Of a DNA stretch of 64,000 bases, positions 45,789 to 54,818 are shown one piece after another. The DNA lies in the NCBI RefSeq assembly GCF_003184185.1, contig NZ_QHJG01000004.1, positions 1 through 64,000 on the forward strand. The letters run 5' to 3'. The notes below the pieces were generated by a model that was not told the DNA's origin, searched no databases, and was given only the letters and a program-made list of their open reading frames with translations. The position numbers were made by a program, and so were the translations under genes. Every line of letters begins with the position of its first letter. The stretch's first letter is position 1. This stretch comes from Legionella qingyii (GTDB lineage: Bacteria; Pseudomonadota; Gammaproteobacteria; Legionellales; Legionellaceae).

Positions 45789-47288
45789 ATGGAGCGACAA
45801 AAAATAATTTCACCCATGAATATTCTACCGGGAAATGGATATCCATCAGAGAAACAAGCAAATAATGGGATTATTTTGTGGGCTTTTTTAAGCTCGCGAA
45901 GTGTTTACCTGTTTTTAACTCTGTATTTTATCATTTTACTCTTCTTAGCACCTATAAATATATTATCTCTTGATACGTACTATTATTGGGATTGGAGCCG
46001 ACACCTGGCATTATCCTATTATGACGGCTCCCCAATGATTGCATATTTTATTAGGCTTGCAACTTTATTGTTCGGAGATAACCTATTTGCCTTGAGTTTT
46101 ATAGGCATCACCTGCATTGCCATCTCGAGTGGGATTATTTATAAAAGTGCTCGATTTTTTTTATCCCCTGAAGCAAGCTGTATTACTATGTTATCCTGGC
46201 TATTTTCCCCACTAGTCACCTTAGATATTTTAAAACAAACGACCTATGATACGCCCCTTGCATTATTTTGGTCATTAACCCTGTATTACACTATAAAATT
46301 TATTCAAACCAATAGAATAAGAGACCTGTACTTAATTGGTATAAGCTCCGGATTGATGATGTTATCCAAATATAGTGGCATCGTTTTAATCCTTTCCCTG
46401 CTGATTTTTTTAATTTTTAGTACCTATCGTTCAATTTTCAAATCAAGACATTTTTATTTTGCTACGATTCTAGCCATTATTATTTTTAGTCCAGTAATTT
46501 TCTGGAATTATCAAAATCATTGGCAATCATTTATCTATCAGTTAACCACTCATAAACTTAATCCTGGAGTAAACCCTTTTTATCATGCTGTAAAAACATT
46601 GTTTACCTCATTCATCCCGTCACTAAATATTATGCTTCTTCCTCCATTTTTAGTACGAAACCAAAAACTGGATGAAAAAAGTGCATCGGTTGTGACATTG
46701 TGCCGTACCATTTGTATTACTTTTCTTTGTTTTTACTTATATACCGCAAGCCAAGCAGGGATTAGGGAGTTTTGGCTGACTCCGTACATAATTAGCAGTG
46801 CGATTTTATTTGGATATTGGTTTACAACATTTAATTATCGTAAATTCGCCATTTTATTGCTCATACTTTATGCAATAATTAGTCTCTGCATTCTAATAGA
46901 TAACACCTCCAAATTTAATTTTATCAAATCAAAAAAACTTATCTCCTATCATTTAATCCAAAAATTTAATGCGAGTCATACAGAGTTACCCGATACAGTC
47001 TTTACTTCAGGCTGGTTTACAGCACGCATGCTCTTTTTCCTCAAAAACAAGCCGATTATTTATACTTTAGGTTGTGGCACTGCTCAAAACCAATATGCTT
47101 TATGGAATGTTGACATCAATCAAAAAATTGCAGATAAGACTTTGAAAGAAATATTGTATATTGATCGGCATGACCGCCAGAGTTGCTTGAAACAATATTT
47201 TGATCAATGTCAAAAAATACCTACTCATGTACATCCATTTAGACATAAGGAATATGCACTGAATGTGTATAAATGCCGAAATTTTTAA
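45789..47288 (+). CDS. glycosyltransferase family 39-type membrane transferase, 499 aa
   Basis: An inner-membrane protein with about ten spans. The early periplasmic loop DTYYYWDWSRHLALSYYD, followed by GSPMIAYF, carries the acidic residue and GxP pattern of GT39 (ArnT/PMT-like) enzymes, which use polyprenyl-phosphate sugars as donors on the outer face of the membrane. It follows the GT2-GtrA fusion by 20 bp and ends in a strong terminator, so the two form an operon: one makes and flips the donor, the other transfers the sugar to an envelope acceptor such as LPS. The acceptor is unknown. Confidence 0.9.
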   Translation: MERQKIISPMNILPGNGYPSEKQANNGIILWAFLSSRSVYLFLTLYFIILLFLAPINILSLDTYYYWDWSRHLALSYYDGSPMIAYFIRLATLLFGDNLFALSFIGITCIAISSGIIYKSARFFLSPEASCITMLSWLFSPLVTLDILKQTTYDTPLALFWSLTLYYTIKFIQTNRIRDLYLIGISSGLMMLSKYSGIVLILSLLIFLIFSTYRSIFKSRHFYFATILAIIIFSPVIFWNYQNHWQSFIYQLTTHKLNPGVNPFYHAVKTLFTSFIPSLNIMLLPPFLVRNQKLDEKSASVVTLCRTICITFLCFYLYTASQAGIREFWLTPYIISSAILFGYWFTTFNYRKFAILLLILYAIISLCILIDNTSKFNFIKSKKLISYHLIQKFNASHTELPDTVFTSGWFTARMLFFLKNKPIIYTLGCGTAQNQYALWNVDINQKIADKTLKEILYIDRHDRQSCLKQYFDQCQKIPTHVHPFRHKEYALNVYKCRNF

Positions 47289-47330
47289 GAACTCATCATG
47301 AAAATATCCATAAAATATAGCGTTAGTGAC

Positions 47331-47362
47331 AGGCCAGCTTGATAGCTGGCCAATCTTTTTTT
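47331..47362 (+). terminator. rho-independent terminator of the glycosyltransferase operon
   Basis: GGCCAGCT (47332-47339) pairs with AGCTGGCC (47344-47351) around TGAT, followed by AATCTTTTTTT. Confidence 0.9.
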
Positions 47363-47420
47363 AACGTATTCATCGAATTATGTTACCATCCACTTTATTA
47401 GATTTTGATAAGGACCATCG

Positions 47421-48290
47421 ATGCTTAAATTACTCTTTCTCTTTATTACATTATTTTCTTCAATATGTTTTGCTGATGAAAAAGAAATAGCAATTACTAT
47501 GGATGATTTGCCTCTTGTTGCCTCAAGAATGGATACCCCCGGAAATCGACAACGATCAACCGAACGCTTTACCCAAATTGTACAAACATTCCAAAAATAT
47601 AAAGTTCCAGTCACGGGTTTTGTGATTGCAGGAGCGATAGAAAAAGGTCAATGGGATTTCCTTGAGCAATTTCGTCAGGCAGGCTTTATGTTAGGTAATC
47701 ATACTTACTCACATTATAATCTGAATCAGATCAACACTGAAAAATATATTGCAGATGTAGATCGTGCCGATAAAATTCTTACGCCAATAATGACTCAACC
47801 CAAATATTTTCGCTATCCCTATCTAGCGGAAGGAAATAAAGCCAAAAAACAAGAAGTATATGCTTATCTAAAGAAACATAATTACACTATTGCCCCTGTA
47901 ACCATTGATAGTAAAGATTTTGACTTTAATGAAATGCTTTATAAAGTTCCATATCGTTCACGAGTAAATTATATTCAAAAGTTAAAACCACGTTATTTGG
48001 CTTATATATGGAAGCAAACACTAAGAGCCGAGAAAAACTCTAAGGGCGGAAATACCAAGCAAATATTATTAATTCATGCGAACCTTCTTAATAGCTATGT
48101 ATTAGGGGATATTTTGGAAATGTATCAAAAAAATGGATATAAATTTATTAGTTTGACTGAGGCACTGAAAAATCCTGCCCCAATCATTAATTTTTCTCCT
48201 GCTATGAAAAAGGATACTTTAGGAGCACAATTGAAAAATGAATTCATCAATATTCCCAAGTCAAAAGAAAATTATGTAACACCTGAGTAA
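47421..48290 (+). CDS. secreted polysaccharide deacetylase (CE4/NodB fold), 289 aa
   Basis: The signal peptide (residues 1-18, ending CFA) is followed by the carbohydrate esterase 4 motifs: ITMDD (catalytic base and metal Asp), NHTYSH (metal His residues), FRYPYL, and LLIHAN near the end. Enzymes of this family remove N- or O-acetyl groups from peptidoglycan, chitin or exopolysaccharide in the periplasm or outside the cell. It is a separate unit behind the terminator at 47331, although its position next to glycan-modifying genes is suggestive. A REP-like repeat follows. Confidence 0.92.
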   Translation: MLKLLFLFITLFSSICFADEKEIAITMDDLPLVASRMDTPGNRQRSTERFTQIVQTFQKYKVPVTGFVIAGAIEKGQWDFLEQFRQAGFMLGNHTYSHYNLNQINTEKYIADVDRADKILTPIMTQPKYFRYPYLAEGNKAKKQEVYAYLKKHNYTIAPVTIDSKDFDFNEMLYKVPYRSRVNYIQKLKPRYLAYIWKQTLRAEKNSKGGNTKQILLIHANLLNSYVLGDILEMYQKNGYKFISLTEALKNPAPIINFSPAMKKDTLGAQLKNEFINIPKSKENYVTPE

Positions 48291-48307
48291 ATTTCAATCG
48301 TCTTTTC

Positions 48308-48384
48308 AACCTGGGTGCGGCGAAGCGGAACCCAGATAGTTCTATATCAACTCCCGGGTTCCGCTTCGCTGCACCCAGGTTACA
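48308..48384. repeat. REP-like palindromic repeat
   Basis: CCTGGGTGCGGCGAAGCGGA on the left is almost the exact complement of TCCGCTTCGCTGCACCCAGG on the right, joined by about 20 AT-rich bases. This is the best-paired copy of the GC-rich family. Confidence 0.85.
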
Positions 48385-48416
48385 ATGTGATTAAACAAAT
48401 CAGTACTGGAGGTTAA

Positions 48417-48764
48417 ATGTTAATACTTGCTATTCTTTTATTTCTTGCTGCAGTAGTTTGTGGTCTCTTTCTTTTGACAGCAATACTACAAGACAGGCCG
48501 ATTAATATAACGGTGAGAAATCTTCATGCAGTTTTTGCAGCATTGGGGTTGCTCATAATCATCGCTCATATGCTTGCATTTGCGACAGGTAAATCGACAC
48601 TTCTTGCCGTAAGTTTAATCTTTTTGATCGTTGCTGCATTAGGTGGATTGAGCATGGTTGCACTTGCTAAGAAAGGTAAAGCACTTCCCAAAAAGGCAGT
48701 ACTTGTTCATCCAATAATTGCCCTTGCCGGATTAATTGCTTTAGTAATCTATGTATTACCCTGA
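48417..48764 (+). CDS. small integral membrane protein, 115 aa
   Basis: Nearly all hydrophobic, with four spans, short loops and one basic loop (AKKGKALPKK). The start is sure: GGAGG lies just before the ATG. His residues in the second and fourth spans (LHAVFAALG, VHPIIALAG) might bind a cofactor, but no family was recognised. Its stop abuts the stop of the convergent DJ-1/PfpI gene with no gap. Confidence 0.75.
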   Translation: MLILAILLFLAAVVCGLFLLTAILQDRPINITVRNLHAVFAALGLLIIIAHMLAFATGKSTLLAVSLIFLIVAALGGLSMVALAKKGKALPKKAVLVHPIIALAGLIALVIYVLP

Positions 48765-49415
48765 TTATTCGGGTTCAAACCTGTGTTTCAATCGTTCACG
48801 AAGCGATTGAACTAATATCGGTGGTGCCTTATCTGGTGATCCTGAGTCAAACGGTGGTTCGGGATCATATTCCAAACCAAGTTGTAAACTTTGCGCCACA
48901 TTTTCATTAATAAGTTTTGCAGCAAGATATAAGGCCATATCAATACCAGCAGAAACTCCAGCTGCAGTAATAATTTTACCATCCGTTACAAATCGTTTAT
49001 GTGTCGGTATGGCTCCCCATTTTTCCAATCGATTCATTACTGCCCAATGAGTTGTTGCTTTAACTCCAGATAAAATTCCTGCTGCTCCCAGGATCAAACT
49101 TCCAGTACAGACTGAAGTAGTCCATAAAGTATGTTCATGAATTGTTTGAATCCATGTAAGAATTTCAGGACATTCACGTAATGCAGTTGCATTACCAGCA
49201 CCTGGAATCAACACAATATCAGTTTGAGAAATTTCATTTAATGCATGCTCAGCAATTAATGTGAGTCCGGAACAAGTACGTACCTGTCCCTTATTTAATG
49301 CAACCCGCTGCACGATAACTTCTGGCAAACGACTCAGTACCTCATAGGGACCAATTGCGTCGAGAGCCGTCATTCCTTCATAAAATAAAAAAGTAACGTG
49401 CAGTGGTTTAGACAT
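48765..49415 (-). CDS. DJ-1/PfpI family protein, 216 aa
   Basis: A class I glutamine-amidotransferase-like fold with the nucleophile elbow SVCTGSLILGAAGIL (the Cys is about residue 103) and the preceding segment IVLIPGAGNATALR. The region TTHWAVMNRLEKWG is typical of isonitrile-hydratase-like members. Last gene of a probable four-gene unit (DUF167, YjbQ, PhnA, this gene), starting six bases after the PhnA-type stop. Cytoplasmic; the substrate is unknown. Confidence 0.92.
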   Translation of the reverse strand: MSKPLHVTFLFYEGMTALDAIGPYEVLSRLPEVIVQRVALNKGQVRTCSGLTLIAEHALNEISQTDIVLIPGAGNATALRECPEILTWIQTIHEHTLWTTSVCTGSLILGAAGILSGVKATTHWAVMNRLEKWGAIPTHKRFVTDGKIITAAGVSAGIDMALYLAAKLINENVAQSLQLGLEYDPEPPFDSGSPDKAPPILVQSLRERLKHRFEPE

Positions 49416-49421
49416 GCTTTT

Positions 49422-49766
49422 CTAACCCTTTTTAACAAACTGAGATTTTAATTTCATGGCACCAATTCCCTCAATTTTACAATCAATGTCATGATCTCCA
49501 TCTACCAAGCGAATATTTTTTACTTTGGTACCAACTTTTACTACTTGCGATGATCCTTTTATTTTGAGATCTTTAATTACAGTAACCGTATCCCCATCTT
49601 GCAGAATTTGACCGTGGGCATCTTTAATAATGCGTTGATCGTCATGGCTCTGTTCTTCGACACCATCTTTTGCCCATTCATAGGAACATTCCGGGCAAAT
49701 TAGTTGATTACCATCTTCATAAGTATATTCTGAATTACATTTAGGGCATTGGGGTAAAGAAGACAT
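49422..49766 (-). CDS. PhnA/YjdM zinc-ribbon protein, 114 aa
   Basis: The N-terminal zinc ribbon has Cys7, Cys10, Cys24 and Cys27 (CPKC ... CPEC), followed by the conserved PhnA domain ([35 protein letters not shown]). Despite the name, this family is not tied to phosphonate breakdown, and its function is unknown. It is followed six bases later by the DJ-1/PfpI gene, so the two are almost certainly cotranscribed. Confidence 0.95.
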   Translation of the reverse strand: MSSLPQCPKCNSEYTYEDGNQLICPECSYEWAKDGVEEQSHDDQRIIKDAHGQILQDGDTVTVIKDLKIKGSSQVVKVGTKVKNIRLVDGDHDIDCKIEGIGAMKLKSQFVKKG

Positions 49767-49813
49767 ATTTTTTTCCAGTTAAAAAAGAGATTCATAGTAT
49801 AGCAAAAACTCAA

Positions 49814-50233
49814 TTAGTCTCCTACAACACTAATAAGCAGATGACGTTCTTGTGATTGATAACGATGCTCATAGAGATAGATACCTTGCCACGTACCTAA
49901 AACCAATGTTCCATTTTGTATAGGAATGGTTAAACTGATTTGAGTTAATACAGTACGAATATGTGCAGGCATATCATCCGGGCCTTCAATTAAATGTTTA
50001 AAAAGTGGATCCCCATCCGGAATTAATCGAACCAAAAAATGTTCTAGATCCTTGCGAACCTGAGGATCATAATTTTCACAAAGCATCAAAGAAGCACTAG
50101 TATGTTTGAGAAATAAATGACATAAGCCTTGTTGTATCGTGGTTTTTGATAAGAGCGCTTTCACATCAGCAGTAATATCCTGCGTACCTCGACCAGAAGT
50201 GTTAAACGTGATGGAGAATTGTTCAATTTTCAT
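49814..50233 (-). CDS. yjbQ: YjbQ/UPF0047 family protein, 139 aa
   Basis: The family motifs are all present: LFLKHTSASLMLCEN, DGDPLFKHL, EGPDDMPAHIRTVL and GTWQGIYLYEHR. Members show weak thiamine-phosphate synthase activity and form a trimer with conserved His residues; the physiological role is not settled. The full length is normal for the family. It lies in the same-strand series with PhnA/YjdM and DUF167. Confidence 0.95.
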   Translation of the reverse strand: MKIEQFSITFNTSGRGTQDITADVKALLSKTTIQQGLCHLFLKHTSASLMLCENYDPQVRKDLEHFLVRLIPDGDPLFKHLIEGPDDMPAHIRTVLTQISLTIPIQNGTLVLGTWQGIYLYEHRYQSQERHLLISVVGD

Positions 50234-50289
50234 AAGATTAATGATTCGGTTATTGGTTCATTTGTACTATCGCAAAATTACGTCACGAT

Positions 50290-50565
50290 TCAAAGTAAAT
50301 CATCGGGCTCTACCATAGAACCAATAATTGTCAGTACTTTATGTCTGGACTTATCTCCTCGTTGCAAGGTAATTTGTCTTGCTGGTACTTTAAATATCTG
50401 TGCAATATACTTCAAAAGTGCTTTATTAGCGCGACCTTCAAGTGGTGGGGTATTTAAGCGTATTTTAAGCTCCCCCTCATGAAGACCTACAATCTCTGTT
50501 TTTTTTGCACCCGGCTGAACATATAAACGAAGGGTTAATCCTTCAGCATCACGTTGATACCACAT
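50290..50565 (-). CDS. DUF167 (YggU) family protein, 91 aa
   Basis: A small conserved protein: LRLYVQPGAKKTEIVG, ELKIRLNTPPLEGRANKAL and QITLQRGDKSRHKVLTI are characteristic. I place the start at ATG 50565 (MWYQRDAEGL), the usual N-terminus of the family, with AGGGG upstream; the frame is open to a TTG 11 codons earlier. Function is unknown. First gene of the minus-strand series. Confidence 0.92.
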   Translation of the reverse strand: MWYQRDAEGLTLRLYVQPGAKKTEIVGLHEGELKIRLNTPPLEGRANKALLKYIAQIFKVPARQITLQRGDKSRHKVLTIIGSMVEPDDLL

Positions 50566-50694
50566 TGATACCATCACCCCTGGAGTTTTTAAAACCAAAT
50601 TAAATCATTTATTAATGAGTTACAAGATAAATCAGAGTAAAGAAGATCAGATCCTGGGCTACAGCTGCGCATTCACCCAGATGATCCAATTGAT

Positions 50695-51462
50695 TTAGTT
50701 AGTAAGACTAAGAGAAGATACTACGTGTTCCATTTGTGTCATGGTACTGTCATAAGTTTTATCAAATAATTTGATATTACTCTCCAACATGCGTCGATTT
50801 ACTTCCTCCATCTCCTTTTCTATTTCCTGCATTTTATAAGTATGAGAAAAGAACGAATCGACATGATTTGCAATGCTTGCCCCATTTTTTCCAACTTGAG
50901 ATTGAAACCATAATTTCACATTAGGAGCAGGACATTCTTTAGTAATAAGACGCGCAGGAAACTTGCCATCACTTAATGGTTGAGCCAGGTTGTCCCCTTC
51001 TTTTTCTAATCGCTCCAGTAAAGAAGGATCATCCGTCATAATTGCTTGGCGTATGGTCGCATCGCGAACGATTGTCAGCATTTTTGTGTATTTTTCAATC
51101 TTCTCGCTTGCCACACTTCCTACGTATTTCTTTGCTGTTGCATAAGCCAAGTTCTCACCATCAAAAATAATGCGTGGATCGTTTGCAAATAGTTCTAAAA
51201 TTTCTGGACGACCAGTGGATAAAATGACACTCATGGTCGTTTTAGTCGCCTTAGCGCTTTCAAAGCTGAGATCAGGTTGTTTTGCAATAAACTCAATCAA
51301 ATCTAATGGTGGTGTTAAGAGAAGAACGACTCGCATCAGAAGGGTTCTTCCATTTGTGTTTACTGCATTGACTAATTCAGGATAATCAGTAATCAGCGTT
51401 TTAACTTTTTCGTATTCTTTTTTAGTTATAGCTTGCCATAATGCTTCTTCTTGTGGCGTCAT
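50695..51462 (-). CDS. ankyrin-like hypothetical protein, 255 aa
   Basis: ATG 51462 is preceded by GGGAGA; an in-frame ATG 24 codons earlier lacks a site. Residues 1-110 resemble degenerate ankyrin repeats (LWQAITKKEYEKVKTLI, then VNTNGRTLLMRVVLLL). The rest is helical, with a coiled coil near the C-terminus (MQEIEKEMEEVNRRMLES). Ankyrin-like proteins are common among Legionella effectors, and the Ser/Thr-rich tail (STMTQMEHVVSSLSL) would suit a secretion signal, but neither is proven. Confidence 0.7.
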   Translation of the reverse strand: MTPQEEALWQAITKKEYEKVKTLITDYPELVNAVNTNGRTLLMRVVLLLTPPLDLIEFIAKQPDLSFESAKATKTTMSVILSTGRPEILELFANDPRIIFDGENLAYATAKKYVGSVASEKIEKYTKMLTIVRDATIRQAIMTDDPSLLERLEKEGDNLAQPLSDGKFPARLITKECPAPNVKLWFQSQVGKNGASIANHVDSFFSHTYKMQEIEKEMEEVNRRMLESNIKLFDKTYDSTMTQMEHVVSSLSLTN

Positions 51463-51552
51463 TATTTTCTCCCTTTTATAAAAAATTGGACATATTATAA
51501 CAAAAAAGAGGCATGATGTGGTATAAAATTTCAATTATAATACAAAAATCAT

Positions 51553-53850
51553 TTACATCCCCACACTATTTTGTGGCTTATCATTGAACTGAAACATAGA
51601 GGCAAGGCTATCTTTTACATGATTTAAAGGATCATAATCAATGCCCAAATTACATGCTTCACAAATTTTTTGAATGTGAGACGGGCTTGCTTTATCAAAG
51701 CCAATTGATTTTACATCTTCAATAAGATTTTCGATTTTTGCTATTTTTTCTGCAATTTCTGGTTCGGCATCTTCATTTAATTCACTTAAAACAGTGGATA
51801 ATTCTTCGATCATTGATTCATAATGGTGCTGTTTTTCAGGATCAAACTCAATAAACTCAGTCCTATCCCTCATAGAACTCATATAAAATCGATATCGTTG
51901 AGCAGACAATGAGTTTTGAGGTTCTTCACTAGGTGCAACTTCAGATTCTTCTTCTTTAGGCCTTGAAAATTCAATCACAGGGTCAATTGGTTCCGCATCA
52001 ATAATGCGCTCTTCAGCAACAGGAGCAATTTGAGCTTTTTCATCATGAGTAACTTTAGACTGATACTGTTCTCCGCTCATCAGCTCATCAGCAGAGCTAC
52101 TAAATTTCAGGTCAACGCCTCGCTCCACCGACACAGAGGAAATGGAAGTATTTCCATTAAGAACTGTAGAATCATGGTGTTCTTCGCTCTCAGCCTCAAC
52201 AACAGAAATATTTGGGTTCAACTCAACGTCATGTTTTGCAGACCCCGCGGGAATGGAAATATTTTCACTAAGTACTTTAGAATCAAGCTGTTCTTCGTCC
52301 GCAGCATTAACATCAGAAGTACTTGAGTTCAATTCAACGCTATGCATTGCAGGCACCGCGGGAATGGGGGCATTGTCATTAAGTACTTTAGAGTCATGCT
52401 GTTCCTTATTCTCTGCCTCAACAACAAGTGTGCTTGATTTAAAACCAACATTTTGCTCTTCAGGTATAAGATCAGCAAGCCTTGGAGCAAGGGTTTTAGA
52501 ATCCACATCAAGCACTTCTTGTATTAGAGAAGAACTTTTTGGAGTTTGCAATAACTGCTCTACGCGAGGTTGAGGCAGAATAAACACTTTTTTTATCAGG
52601 TTTACACTGATATCAAAACGTTTTTTTGATTCTTCTGACAATATTGGTTGAACAATACTCACTATGTTTTCCAATTCTTTATTACATTTATTTAATAAAA
52701 TTTGAGTGGCATCATATTTCTCAACTGTTTTTAACTCTTCTTTATATTTTTTTAATTGCATCAGTGCCATATCCAGTTTATTGATTTGTTCTTTATCCAA
52801 TTCATCAGCAGGACATTTTATTAATTCATCTATAATAATACTCAAACTACTGTCTACATCTTCTAAAGCATGAGCACGTGCTTTCTCATAATGAACAGAA
52901 ATCGCCTCCATCTCCTTTTTCCATTCGCTTTGAATCGCTTGGATTTCCTTTTGAAAACTCATAGTAATTGCTTGATGTTTTTCATAAGCTTTTTGTAATT
53001 GTGGTGACTCATGACGAACTTCTTCAAAAAATGCTTCCAGAGCTCCTTGGGCTTCTTTAAATTTTTCTTTTTTAATTTGGTGGTGTTTTTCAATGGCTTC
53101 TATCTCTAATGGAGTTTCTCCAACCACTGGAGTTATCTCTGTACTTCTCGCATCCATTTCCTCTTTTATTACTACTAATTTTTTATAAAGTATTATCGCT
53201 TTTTGTTTTGTTTCTTCGCGAATGTTATCGTCTTGGTTAATGACATCTAATGTCTCTCGCATTAGGGTAAGATGTTGCACATAAGTTGTGTCGATTTGTT
53301 TTATTTGCTTCATATGGTAGAGATGAGTAATTCGTTGCATTTCATCTTCATAATATCGAAATAAATCCATATTAGTTAAGCCATAAAGCGATTTTTCCCA
53401 TTCAGATGCAGGCGCGGCTAACGATTTATGTTCTTCAGGTTGTTGTAATGATGGCTCTTTTTTTCTGGGAACAAACACAAAATCCTGTAAATTGGCGGCT
53501 GCAGCCTGAGCTTGCTCTTTTTCGATTTCTTCAAGCAATGCAATTTCTTTTGCCAATAGATCTTTATCTTCAAAAAGAGATCGAATTACATCAAACTGAC
53601 CAGTAACCGTTAGAAAAAAGAGCAAATTGTGCTCGCACAAATGAATAAATTCACTAAGAAATTGTTCATTTTGATGAATCACGTCATTTTTATTTTGGAT
53701 AGAATTGAGCCTTCTAAGCCATCCTAAATAGGAAACCAAAAGAGGATAGGTTGCTTCAGATAACTCACGTTGTTTTAAGATTGCATCACTGGGATCACCC
53801 ATTACCCGTTTTAAATGCTCATCTGGTGATATATGAAGAATTCCCATCAC
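51553..53850 (-). CDS. large coiled-coil protein with four 37-residue tandem repeats, 765 aa
   Basis: Residues 1-460 are charged and helical with long coiled coils. Residues 468-615 (52006-52449) consist of four head-to-tail units of exactly 37 residues; aligned positions include the pattern VELN...V.A..EEQ.DSKVLN.N..I. The later units diverge. The C-terminal 150 residues are again helical. The repeat zone is acidic and probably flexible. No family recognised. It lies among other unknown large proteins (50.7-63 kb), a typical effector-like neighbourhood. The upstream gene start is 138 bp away. Confidence 0.75.
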   Translation of the reverse strand: MMGILHISPDEHLKRVMGDPSDAILKQRELSEATYPLLVSYLGWLRRLNSIQNKNDVIHQNEQFLSEFIHLCEHNLLFFLTVTGQFDVIRSLFEDKDLLAKEIALLEEIEKEQAQAAAANLQDFVFVPRKKEPSLQQPEEHKSLAAPASEWEKSLYGLTNMDLFRYYEDEMQRITHLYHMKQIKQIDTTYVQHLTLMRETLDVINQDDNIREETKQKAIILYKKLVVIKEEMDARSTEITPVVGETPLEIEAIEKHHQIKKEKFKEAQGALEAFFEEVRHESPQLQKAYEKHQAITMSFQKEIQAIQSEWKKEMEAISVHYEKARAHALEDVDSSLSIIIDELIKCPADELDKEQINKLDMALMQLKKYKEELKTVEKYDATQILLNKCNKELENIVSIVQPILSEESKKRFDISVNLIKKVFILPQPRVEQLLQTPKSSSLIQEVLDVDSKTLAPRLADLIPEEQNVGFKSSTLVVEAENKEQHDSKVLNDNAPIPAVPAMHSVELNSSTSDVNAADEEQLDSKVLSENISIPAGSAKHDVELNPNISVVEAESEEHHDSTVLNGNTSISSVSVERGVDLKFSSSADELMSGEQYQSKVTHDEKAQIAPVAEERIIDAEPIDPVIEFSRPKEEESEVAPSEEPQNSLSAQRYRFYMSSMRDRTEFIEFDPEKQHHYESMIEELSTVLSELNEDAEPEIAEKIAKIENLIEDVKSIGFDKASPSHIQKICEACNLGIDYDPLNHVKDSLASMFQFNDKPQNSVGM
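52006..52449 (-). repeat. four tandem 111-bp coding repeats
   Basis: Four in-frame copies of a 111-bp (37-codon) unit within the 765-residue coiled-coil gene, starting at V468. The first three share SKVLN/STVLN and E-x-E-E-Q/H; the fourth is degenerate. Confidence 0.8.
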
Positions 53851-53987
53851 TCATTACCCATTTATTGCTCACATTTTCCTTAAGTATAGTATTTTTTATT
53901 CCATGCGATTTAATAATGAACAGTGAATGAGTCGTTTTTAATGTAACAACAGGAATGAGTCGAGTGATTGCAAGCAATGTACTGCGT

Positions 53988-54665
53988 TCAATGCCGTACA
54001 TTTTTAGGGAGATAATTCATTACGCAGTAACTCAAACATTTTGCGTTAGTAATCTCAAGATCACGAAAATAGGTTATTTCCTTTAAATAAAAATCAAATG
54101 TCTCCTGAATTGCTTCAAAATAACCTTTAATGACAACCGAATAACGCATTTTCTCTGTATAGTGCATTTCGAGTAGTTTGGAATATAAAAAAGTGACTTC
54201 ATCAGCACATTGTGTGTGCGCCATAAGCGCAACATCAAAACAATTCGCTTCAAGCAATTTAGTGTTCAGCTTGTATATATTGGCAAGTATGTTGGAAATG
54301 TAAAAATTAATTTTTCCTATTTTTTCTTTATACACATCACCTAACACGTCAGGAATTGAATGAACCATATCACGCAAGAAATTTAAATCAGCAATATAAT
54401 TTCCCAACACATGATCTTTCTTCATTTCTATAAATCGAGCTTGCCATTCTACCAAGAGCATCACGATACGCTTATATGCAATTAGTTCTTTTTCTTTAGA
54501 ATAATCTAGTGTAGGAAATTGGTTGCTGGTTTTTATATGTTCCATTTTTCCCATCACCATAAAACATGCATTTTTTATATCTTCAAAAGTTAATGACTCA
54601 AAATTACTAGTTCCAATTTTTTCACTAATAGTATCAATAACTTTGACTACATCAGGAGATAACAT
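53988..54665 (-). CDS. helical hypothetical protein, 225 aa
   Basis: Soluble and almost entirely helical, with a Met/Tyr/Ile-rich composition and no signal or span. I choose ATG 54665, because it follows GGA at a good distance and leaves room for the TATAAT at 54699-54704 to serve as promoter; the ATG seven codons earlier (54686) would give a leader of only a few bases. Just upstream is a C10T7 tract. No family recognised. The giant gene at 54819 is next upstream on the same strand. Confidence 0.68.
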   Translation of the reverse strand: MLSPDVVKVIDTISEKIGTSNFESLTFEDIKNACFMVMGKMEHIKTSNQFPTLDYSKEKELIAYKRIVMLLVEWQARFIEMKKDHVLGNYIADLNFLRDMVHSIPDVLGDVYKEKIGKINFYISNILANIYKLNTKLLEANCFDVALMAHTQCADEVTFLYSKLLEMHYTEKMRYSVVIKGYFEAIQETFDFYLKEITYFRDLEITNAKCLSYCVMNYLPKNVRH

Positions 54666-54698
54666 TGCGATTCCAAATTTCAACATCGTCTAAATTTG

Positions 54699-54736
54699 AT
54701 TATAGTTCAATATTTAAACAAAAAAAGGGGGGGGGG
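54699..54736 (-). promoter_or_regulatory. promoter with a C10T7 homopolymer tract at the -35 position
   Basis: On the minus strand the order is C10 (54736-54727), T7 (54726-54720), 15 bases, then a perfect TATAAT (54704-54699), then the 225-residue gene. With 17-bp spacing the -35 hexamer would fall on the C/T junction (about 54727-54722). Such tracts often vary in length by slippage. Confidence 0.5.
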
Positions 54737-54789
54737 TCGTTTGGAAGATTGATGATACTTAATGCATGATTGAACATCTTTATAACTAG

Positions 54790-54812
54790 GTAGCGCTGGT
54801 ACCCAGCGCTAC
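54790..54812 (-). terminator. perfect palindrome after the giant gene
   Basis: GTAGCGCTGG (54790-54799) pairs with CCAGCGCTAC (54803-54812) around a 3-base loop, 7 bases after the stop of the giant gene. No T tract on the coding strand. Confidence 0.5.
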
Positions 54813-54818
54813 ATATGA

